A stretch of DNA of 15,752 nucleotides from positions 1 through 15,752 of the forward strand of contig JALSKR010000127.1 of assembly GCA_026988735.1 (NCBI GenBank). Reading direction: 5' to 3'. Source of the DNA: Sulfurimonas sp. (lineage in GTDB: Bacteria; Campylobacterota; Campylobacteria; Campylobacterales; Sulfurimonadaceae). Both the position numbers and the translations under genes were made by a program. Shown piece after piece: positions 8,405-13,822 of this stretch; the stretch's first letter is position 1; each line of letters begins with the position of its first letter. The notes under the pieces were generated by a model that did not search any database, was not told where the DNA came from, and saw only the letters and a program-made list of their open reading frames with translations.

Positions 8405-9733
8405 CTATTTCACTCCCTTTTCTAAAAGATACTCTTTATAATATTTTGCTTTTTGGTATCCGTACTTTGCTTCTATCATTTGTGCATGCTTTACCTCTTT
8501 TTTTGCCTGTGTATCCAATAAGTCCACAAGAGACAAGGCATTGTTTTCATACTTAACAAGCTGGGCTTTTTCTATCTCCTGCAAAAGTTCGTATTGACTT
8601 TTTAAAGATGTATAGTCAGACTGCGCGATAGTTATTTTACTGTTGGCAATTTTTAGATTTTTTTCTAACTCCAAAGTAGTTACACTTTTTTCTATTGTAG
8701 ATTGCATCAAAGCAATCTTTTCTTTTGCCAAATTTGCCTTTTTTACTCCAAAATCATATAAATTCCATTGCAAATGCAATCCGACCTGCCATACATTCTC
8801 ACTGTTAAAATCATTCTTGTTTATATATGTCACACCTGTCTGTGCATATGTATTTGTTGTTGCATTGGGTCCCATACTGTAGCCGTAGTACGCACTGAAA
8901 TCTACTTTTGGGTAATATTTTGCTTCTGCACTACGCACTCTTTTTTTTGCAATTTCACTTTTGAGCGTAGCAATTTTCATTCTGTTTAAACTCTTCAAAT
9001 CAACGCTGTTTTCTTTGGCAGCATCAAAAGATACTGTTATCGCTTCTGCTTTATCAAACTTTTCTGAAGCGATTATCTGCGCAAGTGATGCTTTTAAAAT
9101 GTCAATATTTGATTGTATCTTCGTTCTGTTTGCAACTGCTTCTACATAAGCATTTTTTGCCTCAAGCAAATCAAGTTTTGATTTTCCTCCAAGTTTGTAT
9201 GCTTCTTCTATATACATGTAAAGTCTTTTTTTTGCCTTTACAAATTTCTTTTGTGCCGCTAACTGTTCTTGCAAGGATAAGAGAGAGAGATAAATGCTCT
9301 CTACATTATAAATCAGTTCTGCTTTTGCAAGCTTTACTTTAAAAAGGGTGTTCTTATGTGCCAAATCAGATATCTTATAACTATTTTGTTTTGCAAAGCC
9401 ATCAAAAAGAGTCACATTATAAACTATACCCGTAGATATCAGGTCATTTGTTGTCGGCATTTCATAGGCACCTGTCGGTGAAGAAACTATCTGCATTGGC
9501 GTCAATGGAACAAGTGTCCGTGCATTATTATAATGATCATAATTAAGTGTGACATCAAAGCGACCAAGGTTTTGTGCTTTTTTGACGCGCTTTGCATCAT
9601 TTGCAGCTTCCTTGTCTAAAAAAACCTGTTTGAGTGCATTATTATGCTGTAATGCCTCATTTACTGTTTGTTCAAGACTCATCGCATGCAGCGAAAGAGC
9701 CAAAAAAGAACCTAAAACTACTTTTTGTATCAT
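8405..9733 (-). CDS. TolC-family outer membrane efflux protein
   Basis: This is the outer-membrane channel of the tripartite pump and the first gene of the operon. I start it at the ATG at 9733 (442 residues), not at the upstream TTG at 9742. The ribosome-binding sequence AAGGG stands about 10 nt before the ATG but only about 1 nt before the TTG. The product opens with a signal peptide (MIQKVVLGSFLALSLHA) and the mature part begins MSLEQTVNEALQHN, the typical first helix of the family. Two OEP repeats follow, with long Lys/Ala/Leu-rich helices (about residues 95-230 and 315-440). The predicted outer-membrane strands include the YDHYNNARTLVP region and VDFSAYYGYSMG. The LVDLLDTQAKKEVKHAQMIE stretch near the end is characteristic of the last coiled coil. 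Confidence 0.92.
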   Translation of the reverse strand: MIQKVVLGSFLALSLHAMSLEQTVNEALQHNNALKQVFLDKEAANDAKRVKKAQNLGRFDVTLNYDHYNNARTLVPLTPMQIVSSPTGAYEMPTTNDLISTGIVYNVTLFDGFAKQNSYKISDLAHKNTLFKVKLAKAELIYNVESIYLSLLSLQEQLAAQKKFVKAKKRLYMYIEEAYKLGGKSKLDLLEAKNAYVEAVANRTKIQSNIDILKASLAQIIASEKFDKAEAITVSFDAAKENSVDLKSLNRMKIATLKSEIAKKRVRSAEAKYYPKVDFSAYYGYSMGPNATTNTYAQTGVTYINKNDFNSENVWQVGLHLQWNLYDFGVKKANLAKEKIALMQSTIEKSVTTLELEKNLKIANSKITIAQSDYTSLKSQYELLQEIEKAQLVKYENNALSLVDLLDTQAKKEVKHAQMIEAKYGYQKAKYYKEYLLEKGVK

Positions 9734-9764
9734 TTTTGTCAAACCCTTATAAAAAAGATTCCCT

Positions 9765-9796
9765 ATTTTAACACTTTCATATTAGGTCATTGTTAA
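9765..9796 (-). promoter_or_regulatory. Possible promoter of the efflux operon
   Basis: On the minus strand TAAAAT (9765-9770) lies about 32 nt before the tolC-like ATG. TTAACA (9791-9796) is upstream but with a 20-nt spacer, longer than ideal. In Campylobacterota the -35 box is often poorly conserved, so the -10-like box is the main evidence. No clear repressor operator is seen. Confidence 0.3.
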
Positions 9797-9851
9797 GGGC
9801 TTTAGAATTTGAAGAATAAATTTATCCTTTTCTTGCTACACTTATATAAAT

Positions 9852-9886
9852 TATAAATATTTTGAAAGAGAATGATAATGTTTGAA
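9852..9886 (+). promoter_or_regulatory. Possible promoter and Fur-box-like site before the NifU-like gene
   Basis: A -10-like TATAAA lies at 9852-9857 in a very AT-rich stretch. The 19 bp at 9868-9886 match the classical 19-bp Fur-box consensus (two GATAAT repeats and an inverted copy) at 13 positions by my count. The match is strong in the left 12 bp (GAGAATGATAAT) and weak on the right. The site would overlap the start codon. Iron control would suit the two downstream genes, but AT-rich DNA gives chance matches easily. Confidence 0.25.
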
Positions 9887-10363
9887 AATGTAAAAATGCC
9901 AGAAGGTCTCAACCCTGAAGTACTTGAACACTTAATGAATCCGAAAAATTACGGAAAACTTGATGATGCAGACGGTGTTGGTGTCGCTCTTGATGAAAAA
10001 ACAAAAGAGTATGTCATATTTTATACAAAACTTGACGGTGACATTATAAAAGATGTGAAATTTGCAACAAACGGCTGTCAAGACACAGTTGTCATCGGCT
10101 CTATGTTTACACAGATGATAAAAGGCAATGACACAGCGTATGCAAACAGTGCCGTAGAAAAAATGCACGAAAAACTGGGAAAACTCTCAGCCCAACAACA
10201 AGTCTGTGCAGACATTGTATTTACGGCATTTTTAGCCTCTTTGAAAAACTATGAAAACAGACAAAACGGTGCAGATGAAGAGTTGCATCTCTTTAAAATG
10301 AAAGAGAGCTGTGAAGTAGAACAAACAGATGAGGAAAAAGAAGAGGAAAATAAAAATGAATAA
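9878..10363 (+). CDS. NifU/IscU-like Fe-S scaffold homologue lacking the first ligand cysteine
   Basis: The fold resembles the IscU/NifU N-terminal scaffold, on which Fe-S clusters are built. Recognisable blocks are HLMNPKNYGKL (residues 18-28), DVKFATNGCQDTVVIGSMFT (59-78, with C67) and the helix following C110 (VCADIVFTAFLASLKNY). IscU normally has three cysteines. Here the first one, normally in a CGD motif near residue 39, is absent (reading VALDEKTKEYVIF), although C67 and C110 remain and an extra C145 sits in an acidic tail rich in Glu. The tail (130-161) is unlike canonical IscU. I start at the ATG at 9878 (161 residues), which has AAAGAG at a 7-nt spacing; the ATG at 9872 would leave only about 1 nt. 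Classical scaffold function is therefore doubtful; an iron-binding or adaptor role is possible. The gene overlaps the next by 8 nt. Confidence 0.75.
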   Translation: MFENVKMPEGLNPEVLEHLMNPKNYGKLDDADGVGVALDEKTKEYVIFYTKLDGDIIKDVKFATNGCQDTVVIGSMFTQMIKGNDTAYANSAVEKMHEKLGKLSAQQQVCADIVFTAFLASLKNYENRQNGADEELHLFKMKESCEVEQTDEEKEEENKNE

Positions 10364-11165
10364 AACATACCAAAAAAAGCATGAACTCTGGCTGGCTGTA
10401 CTTTTTGCATCTTTTGCAATAAATGATGAGCGTATAAAGTCTGCCCTTTATGATTTTTCGCAAATTGCATTCCGGCATATGAAGTGGCTGGGAGAAGCGG
10501 CTTTGGAAAATGGCGAGGATTACAATTATGACAGAGAGATGCTTCTGTATAAGCGCAACAGTGTATTTGAAATCATTACAGCTCTCAAAGAGCAAACCGA
10601 AGAGACACAGGCATTTTATCCGCAAAATATTTTAGGCGAGCGTATCAAAACTGATGATGCCTATCTGTTGGAGTATCTTTCTCAAATTCTAAAAGATAAA
10701 AACAATGACAAAGAAGTTACTGCCTTTAATATGCAAAGAAAATTCGAAGATAAAAACCTTGCACAAGAACAGATTGATGCGCTGACACTCTTTTTGTTTG
10801 AAGAGTCATACAAAGAGTATGAGCTTATTTTGGTCTATGCCTATATGCAGGCAAGAACGAAAAATGTGCTGCATTTTAATGTTTTTCAAGACCTGATTGA
10901 CGAGTCACACTTTCATCTCAAATCATTTGGAAATATGATGGCAAAGCTTGGTATATTGGCACTTCCAAGAGAGTTACACCAAATGACCTACATCGTAAAA
11001 GATTTAGAACAGTTTGTAAAAGACGGCATCGCTGAAGAAGAAGCGGCAAAAGTCATGTGTAAAGAGTTAAGTGATGCCATCAAAGATGAAGAGCTTGCCA
11101 AATTCTTTGATTTTATTAATTATCAGGAAAGCTATCATATAGAACTTATGAAAAAACTTCTGTAA
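10356..11165 (+). CDS. Ferritin-like (probable diiron) protein of unknown function
   Basis: I do not recognise a named family, but the 269-residue protein is almost entirely helical and its second half has the ferritin/rubrerythrin pattern. Helix A (about 141-168) holds Glu149, 150, 154 and 156 (EESYKEYE). Helix B (171-198) holds DESHFH (Asp182, Glu183, His185, His187). A Glu-rich helix spans about 215-240. The last helix carries ExxH (Glu258, His261 in QESYHIE). Two such pairs plus lone glutamates are what a diiron four-helix bundle needs. The N-terminal half (helix 24-50 with FRHMKWLGE) is also helical and may be a degenerate second unit. The start at 10356 is preferred (GAGG 9 nt upstream) over an ATG at 10329 that has no such site. 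It overlaps the NifU-like gene by 8 nt, so the two proteins are probably made together and act on iron jointly. Confidence 0.7.
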   Translation: MNKTYQKKHELWLAVLFASFAINDERIKSALYDFSQIAFRHMKWLGEAALENGEDYNYDREMLLYKRNSVFEIITALKEQTEETQAFYPQNILGERIKTDDAYLLEYLSQILKDKNNDKEVTAFNMQRKFEDKNLAQEQIDALTLFLFEESYKEYELILVYAYMQARTKNVLHFNVFQDLIDESHFHLKSFGNMMAKLGILALPRELHQMTYIVKDLEQFVKDGIAEEEAAKVMCKELSDAIKDEELAKFFDFINYQESYHIELMKKLL

Positions 11166-11180
11166 ATTATGTATCTTTTC

Positions 11181-11295
11181 TCGGAAGCGATGCTTTCAAA
11201 CGCTAAAGCGTGACTTAAAAAAAACTAAATTTTTTTCTGTAGCTTCGCTTTTTAGGCTTTGAAGACTAAGGCCTAGGTTAAAACCTAGGTTCCGA
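11181..11295 (+). repeat. Cloverleaf-type structured repeat, copy A (with 44-nt insertion)
   Basis: The outer stem TCGGAA (11181-11186) pairs with TTCCGA (11290-11295). A hairpin arm GCGATGC (11187-11193) pairs with GCTTCGC (11242-11248), but a 44-nt insertion (11197-11240) separates them. The middle hairpin pairs TTAG (11252-11255) with CTAA (11266-11269). The third hairpin is the inverted repeat CCTAGGTT (11272-11279) with AACCTAGG (11282-11289). Apart from the insertion it differs from copy B at only a few bases. It lies just downstream of the ferritin-like gene. Confidence 0.75.
11197..11240. repeat. Insertion nested in repeat copy A
   Basis: These 44 bases are present in copy A and absent from the otherwise near-identical copy B, interrupting the loop of hairpin I. 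They contain their own inverted repeats, ACGCT/AGCGT (11200-11204 and 11207-11211) and an A-tract facing a T-tract (about 11217-11237). The A/T-tract stem could act as a terminator in either direction. No duplication of the target is visible. Confidence 0.55.
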
Positions 11296-11314
11296 AGAAA
11301 CATGAAGCTTTTTT

Positions 11315-11328
11315 TAACTTACAAGTTA
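11315..11328. terminator. Weak hairpin between the two repeat copies
   Basis: TAACTT (11315-11320) and AAGTTA (11323-11328) form an inverted repeat with a 2-nt spacer. A T-run (11336-11340) follows at some distance on the plus strand and an A-run flanks it on the minus side. It could help terminate the ferritin-like transcript, but the stem is AT-rich and weak. Confidence 0.2.
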
Positions 11329-11338
11329 GTCAATCTTT

Positions 11339-11409
11339 TTGGAAGCGATGCTTTAGCTTCGCCTTTTAGGCTTTGAAGATTAAGGCCTAGGTTAAAACCT
11401 AGATTCCGA
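11339..11409 (+). repeat. Cloverleaf-type structured repeat, copy B
   Basis: This 71-nt element is closed by TTGGAA (11339-11344) pairing with TTCCGA (11404-11409), including one G-T wobble. Hairpin I is GCGATGC (11345-11351), loop TTTA, GCTTCGC (11356-11362) with one mismatch. Hairpin II lies around GGCTTTGAAGAT. Hairpin III is CTAGGTT (11387-11393) with AACCTAG (11396-11402). It ends 8 nt before the elyC stop on the other strand. Together, copies A and B fill most of the 252-nt gene-free gap. Confidence 0.75.
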
Positions 11410-11417
11410 ATTGGTAT

Positions 11418-12164
11418 TTATCCTCGTAGTTTTGTCCAAAGTATGCCTAAATACTCATGCATAGCGATACTTGATATATAAAAATAGACCGGTTCCGGTT
11501 TGCGCAAATACCCTCTGAATTCACTTTTATAATAATTTGTCGGAGCAGGAATCGGATGCATACCAAGGGATGTAAAAAGCATCATCGCCCGTGGCATGTG
11601 GGTAGCTGATGTCACCAAAACAAAAGGCTCATCACCCACAAGTGATTTGGTAAAGAGTGCTTCTTCTTTTGTGTCCGTCGGCTTACCGTTAATAATCATA
11701 TCTTTATAATCAATGCCGAGTGCATGTGCCAGTTTTGCATTCATAACGGCATTTGTTGTGTTTGTTTCTCCTGCATATCCTGTAAAAATTATCTTCGAAT
11801 TTGGCATCTGTTTATGAATTATCACGCCTTCTAAGACCCTTTTTGTACCAGCGCTGCTGATTTGTGAAGAGATTGGCTGTGAGGGGTCGGTATTATGTCC
11901 GTTACCAAGAACATGTATATATTTCACATTAGTTTTATAATCAAATTTCGGATACTGGTTTTCCAAATTTTGCACCAAGAAGTTTGCAAAAGGCGGATAG
12001 GAAAAAAGCAGAAGTAAAAACAGACCACCAGAAAAAAATACTTTTGCAAAGCGTACTCTCTTTACATGTAACAGATAAAGCCCAATTAGCAGTAATGTTA
12101 CAATCAAACCCAGAGGCTCCACAAAAAAAGTGACAAATTTTTTCAGAAAAAAACCTATGCTCAT
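11418..12164 (-). CDS. elyC: ElyC-like envelope biogenesis factor (YdcF/SanA, DUF218 family)
   Basis: ElyC in Escherichia coli is an inner-membrane protein that supports peptidoglycan assembly and use of the undecaprenyl carrier. The 248-residue product has the same plan: two N-terminal membrane helices (about residues 14-30 and 38-54) and a DUF218 domain. Several blocks recall ElyC from memory: IHVLGNGHNTDPSQPISS, IIFTGYAGETNTTNAVMNAK, KDTEEEA-like TDTKEEALFTKS, LVTSATHMPRAMMLFTSLGM followed by HPIPAPTNY, and the C-terminal YLGILWTKLRG. The His-Met-Pro-Arg-Ala segment is a family core. It overlaps the upstream hydrolase gene by 4 nt (ATGA), so the two are coupled. The palindrome TTTACATGTAA at 12061 lies in its second membrane region and reads LHVK. 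Confidence 0.85.
   Translation of the reverse strand: MSIGFFLKKFVTFFVEPLGLIVTLLLIGLYLLHVKRVRFAKVFFSGGLFLLLLFSYPPFANFLVQNLENQYPKFDYKTNVKYIHVLGNGHNTDPSQPISSQISSAGTKRVLEGVIIHKQMPNSKIIFTGYAGETNTTNAVMNAKLAHALGIDYKDMIINGKPTDTKEEALFTKSLVGDEPFVLVTSATHMPRAMMLFTSLGMHPIPAPTNYYKSEFRGYLRKPEPVYFYISSIAMHEYLGILWTKLRG
12061..12071. repeat. Iterated palindrome TTTACATGTAA, copy 2 (in elyC)
   Basis: An 11-bp match to the iterated palindrome (10-bp perfect core), inside the elyC-like gene and read as LHVK on the minus strand. Confidence 0.55.
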
Positions 12165-12928
12165 GTTATAACTTCATTGATTTTATTTGTAACACGCGGA
12201 TCCCAAAAAAGTTCTGTATGTGACAGTCCGCTAAACTCTTCATAGTGGACCAGATTTTTGATATGTTTTTTTAAATTTCTGGCATTTTGCAAAGGAATAA
12301 GCTCATCATCACGACTTACAAACAGATAGGTATCTGCCTCTACTTGTTCCATATACTTCATTGTTTTAAATTTATACCGTAACAGCTTTGCCATATAGGA
12401 GATTTTGGCATATTTATGGCGTAAAAGCTGTCCGATAGAGTCAAATGCACCTATTAAAAACAGAGCCGAAACTTTTTGTTTTGAAGCAACATACGCAGCA
12501 ACACTCGAACCCAAAGAGTAGCCTAAAAGATAAAAATCACCATAATTTTTCTGTACCAACTCTGCGATTTTGAGGCCGTCTTGCAAAATATTTTTCTCAT
12601 TTGACACACCAGCACTTTTTCCATAACCACGATAGTTAAATGTAATAACTCGTGACTTTGGGTAAATCTGAGAGAGCCTGTTTAAAAGTGCTACTGCATC
12701 ATGACTGCGACCGACGAACAGGAGCAACGTACTTTTTGGGTTGAGAGGCTCATATATTGCACCTTCAAGCTCTACACCGTCATCGGTTTTCACTCCAAGC
12801 ATGGAACAATTTTGGCACAAACGCCTCTCTTTAATGTAAGTAGGCCGAAAAATCATAAAATACTGCCACTGATAAAAAGCAAATAACAGGATTAAAAAAG
12901 TGAAAATTAAAAAAGCTATATAAATCAT
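12161..12928 (-). CDS. Membrane-anchored alpha/beta hydrolase (serine hydrolase)
   Basis: The 255-residue protein has an N-terminal membrane segment (about residues 3-20) and then an alpha/beta-hydrolase domain. The nucleophile elbow is GYSLGS with Ser138. The preceding strand and turn are VITFNYRGYGKSAG, as in BEM46/ABHD13-like hydrolases. Asp207 or Asp208 in SRDDELIP and His237 in GLSHTELFW complete a plausible triad. A C38xxC41 pair near the membrane is unusual. The true substrate is unknown; esters or acyl groups of the envelope are reasonable given the coupled elyC-like gene. No Shine-Dalgarno sequence precedes the ATG, and a -10-like TATACT (minus strand, 12941-12946) ends 12 nt before it, so the transcript may have almost no leader. 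Confidence 0.85.
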   Translation of the reverse strand: MIYIAFLIFTFLILLFAFYQWQYFMIFRPTYIKERRLCQNCSMLGVKTDDGVELEGAIYEPLNPKSTLLLFVGRSHDAVALLNRLSQIYPKSRVITFNYRGYGKSAGVSNEKNILQDGLKIAELVQKNYGDFYLLGYSLGSSVAAYVASKQKVSALFLIGAFDSIGQLLRHKYAKISYMAKLLRYKFKTMKYMEQVEADTYLFVSRDDELIPLQNARNLKKHIKNLVHYEEFSGLSHTELFWDPRVTNKINEVIT

Positions 12929-12940
12929 AGCAAGAATTGT

Positions 12941-12948
12941 AGTATAAT
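12941..12948. promoter_or_regulatory. Shared -10 box of a divergent promoter pair
   Basis: The 8 bp AGTATAAT contain TATAAT on the plus strand (12943-12948) and TATACT on the minus strand (12941-12946). The plus-strand box would put repeat copy C into the 5' leader of the gene at 13081. The minus-strand box would serve the hydrolase/elyC pair. No good -35 box is seen on either side. Confidence 0.4.
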
Positions 12949-12969
12949 TCTCAAAATAATCATAGTAAA

Positions 12970-13043
12970 TCTCGGAACCCAGACTTTAGTCTGGGCTGTG
13001 TGTCTTTAAAGACTAAATGCAAGGTATAATCTTGCTTCCGAGA
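12970..13043 (+). repeat. Cloverleaf-type structured repeat, copy C
   Basis: The outer stem is TCTCGGAA (12970-12977) with TTCCGAGA (13036-13043), 8 perfect pairs. Hairpin I is CCCAGAC (12978-12984), loop TTTA, GTCTGGG (12989-12995). Hairpin II is the palindrome GTCTTTAAAGAC (13002-13013). Hairpin III is GCAAG (13019-13023), a 7-nt loop GTATAAT, and CTTGC (13031-13035). Each arm is perfectly paired. The stems differ in sequence from copies A and B but stand in the same order, and the bases joining hairpins II and III (AAGACTAA) and the TTCCGA end are shared. The size (72-74 nt) and the 5-bp/7-nt last arm recall a tRNA, but it is not one. Confidence 0.8.
13025..13030 (+). promoter_or_regulatory. 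TATAAT box inside repeat copy C
   Basis: A perfect TATAAT occupies the loop of hairpin III, placing a start site near 13037 and a leader of about 44 nt before the gene at 13081. No convincing -35 element stands at the right distance. It may be an alternative promoter carried by the repeat, or chance. Confidence 0.3.
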
Positions 13044-13080
13044 CATTTCTTAATTTAATTACAATCTAGCAGGACAAACA

Positions 13081-13815
13081 ATGCAAGTATTTGGAAAATT
13101 TTCTACAAACTTTGATATGGACTATCTGGTTGAGCAGTATATGTACATAAATGAAAATGAAGATGAAAAAATCACCGTTGATGATTTAGAAAATATGCTC
13201 AAGAAAAAACGAAAAACTGTAGCCGGAACTGTTTTTTTATATAACCCAGAAGTCAGCCCTGTCGGCTATAAAATGAGCCGTTTTTTACAAGAGGACGGCT
13301 TTGACAAGTATGATGAGTTTGTTGCTTTAAATGAAAGCCCAAAAGATTACATTTTAAATGCAGGTTTCAAAGAACACTATAAAGGTAAACTGATTCAAAT
13401 AAGATATTTGTTCAATTACAACAGAGAAAACATTGAGCCGACACCTATTTTGGAAGAGTTTGATGCCGATTTGGACAAAATCACATCTACACAGCTCACA
13501 CGCTATGACAAACAGTTAAATTATACAGATATACCAAACATCCGGCTCAGCGGCAAATTTGTCTTCTTTGGTATGGGAAACAAATACGACAGACACCATA
13601 AAGCAATCATTGCCTACGCAAGAGCACTCTCTTTACATGTAAACAAGCTCGATAAAAATGTAGTTTTTATGTATGACAATAATTATGACCCGGATGAATG
13701 TATAGAAAGAGCCTACTACCTTTCACCGTTTGCAGGCGGAAAAGCACGAGAAATCAGAGCCAATGCCGTAAAAGAAATTTTTAAAACAATACCCCCGCAA
13801 CGCGTAAAAATATAA
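13081..13815 (+). CDS. Conserved-looking protein of unknown function
   Basis: I do not recognise this 244-residue protein. It is soluble-looking (no signal peptide or membrane helix), acidic near the N-terminus (INENEDEKITVDDLENML, residues 24-41) and basic just after (KKKRK). The middle contains aromatic-rich strands (GKLIQIRYLFNYNREN). The C-terminal part has the most motif-like segment: RLSGKFVFFGMGNKYDRHHK (about 156-175) with adjacent His-His, then AIIAYARAL, FMYDNNYDPDECIERAYYLS and PFAGGKAREIRANAVKEIFK. The start is supported by AGGA about 7 nt upstream. It follows repeat copy C and two candidate -10 boxes, and converges on the FAD oxidoreductase gene with a 7-nt gap. The codons over 13632-13643 lie in a TTTACATGTAAA palindrome and read LHVN. 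It is a real gene by composition and start context; its function is open. Confidence 0.8.
   Translation: MQVFGKFSTNFDMDYLVEQYMYINENEDEKITVDDLENMLKKKRKTVAGTVFLYNPEVSPVGYKMSRFLQEDGFDKYDEFVALNESPKDYILNAGFKEHYKGKLIQIRYLFNYNRENIEPTPILEEFDADLDKITSTQLTRYDKQLNYTDIPNIRLSGKFVFFGMGNKYDRHHKAIIAYARALSLHVNKLDKNVVFMYDNNYDPDECIERAYYLSPFAGGKAREIRANAVKEIFKTIPPQRVKI
13632..13643. repeat. Iterated palindrome TTTACATGTAAA, copy 3
   Basis: Perfect 12-bp palindrome inside the unknown gene at 13081-13815, read as LHVN. Confidence 0.6.
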
Positions 13816-13822
13816 AAAACCT

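Noticed and set aside
9734..9742. TTG start for the TolC-like gene
   Set aside because: The TTG lies about 1 nt from AAGGG, too close for initiation. The ATG at 9733 has normal spacing and gives a standard signal peptide.
10329..10331. ATG at 10329 as the ferritin-like start
   Set aside because: It lies well inside the preceding gene, lacks a ribosome-binding sequence and adds only a basic stretch. The ATG at 10356 has GAGG at proper distance.
10293..10625. Minus-strand open frame of 110 codons over the NifU-like/ferritin-like junction
   Set aside because: It has no ribosome-binding sequence, and its Phe/Leu/Ser/Cys-rich translation looks like an antisense shadow.
11217..11237. Phase-variable homopolymer tract
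   Set aside because: The A- and T-tracts are intergenic and no open reading frame or promoter spacing depends on them.
11181..11409. CRISPR array
   Set aside because: There are only two copies, each internally palindromic and ~71-115 nt long, with no regular spacers and no cas genes.
12971..13042. tRNA gene
   Set aside because: The cloverleaf is tRNA-sized and its last arm is 5 bp with a 7-nt loop, but hairpin I starts directly after the outer stem, the middle arm has no 7-nt anticodon loop at the right position, the last loop is GTATAAT rather than TTCRANY, and no CCA follows.
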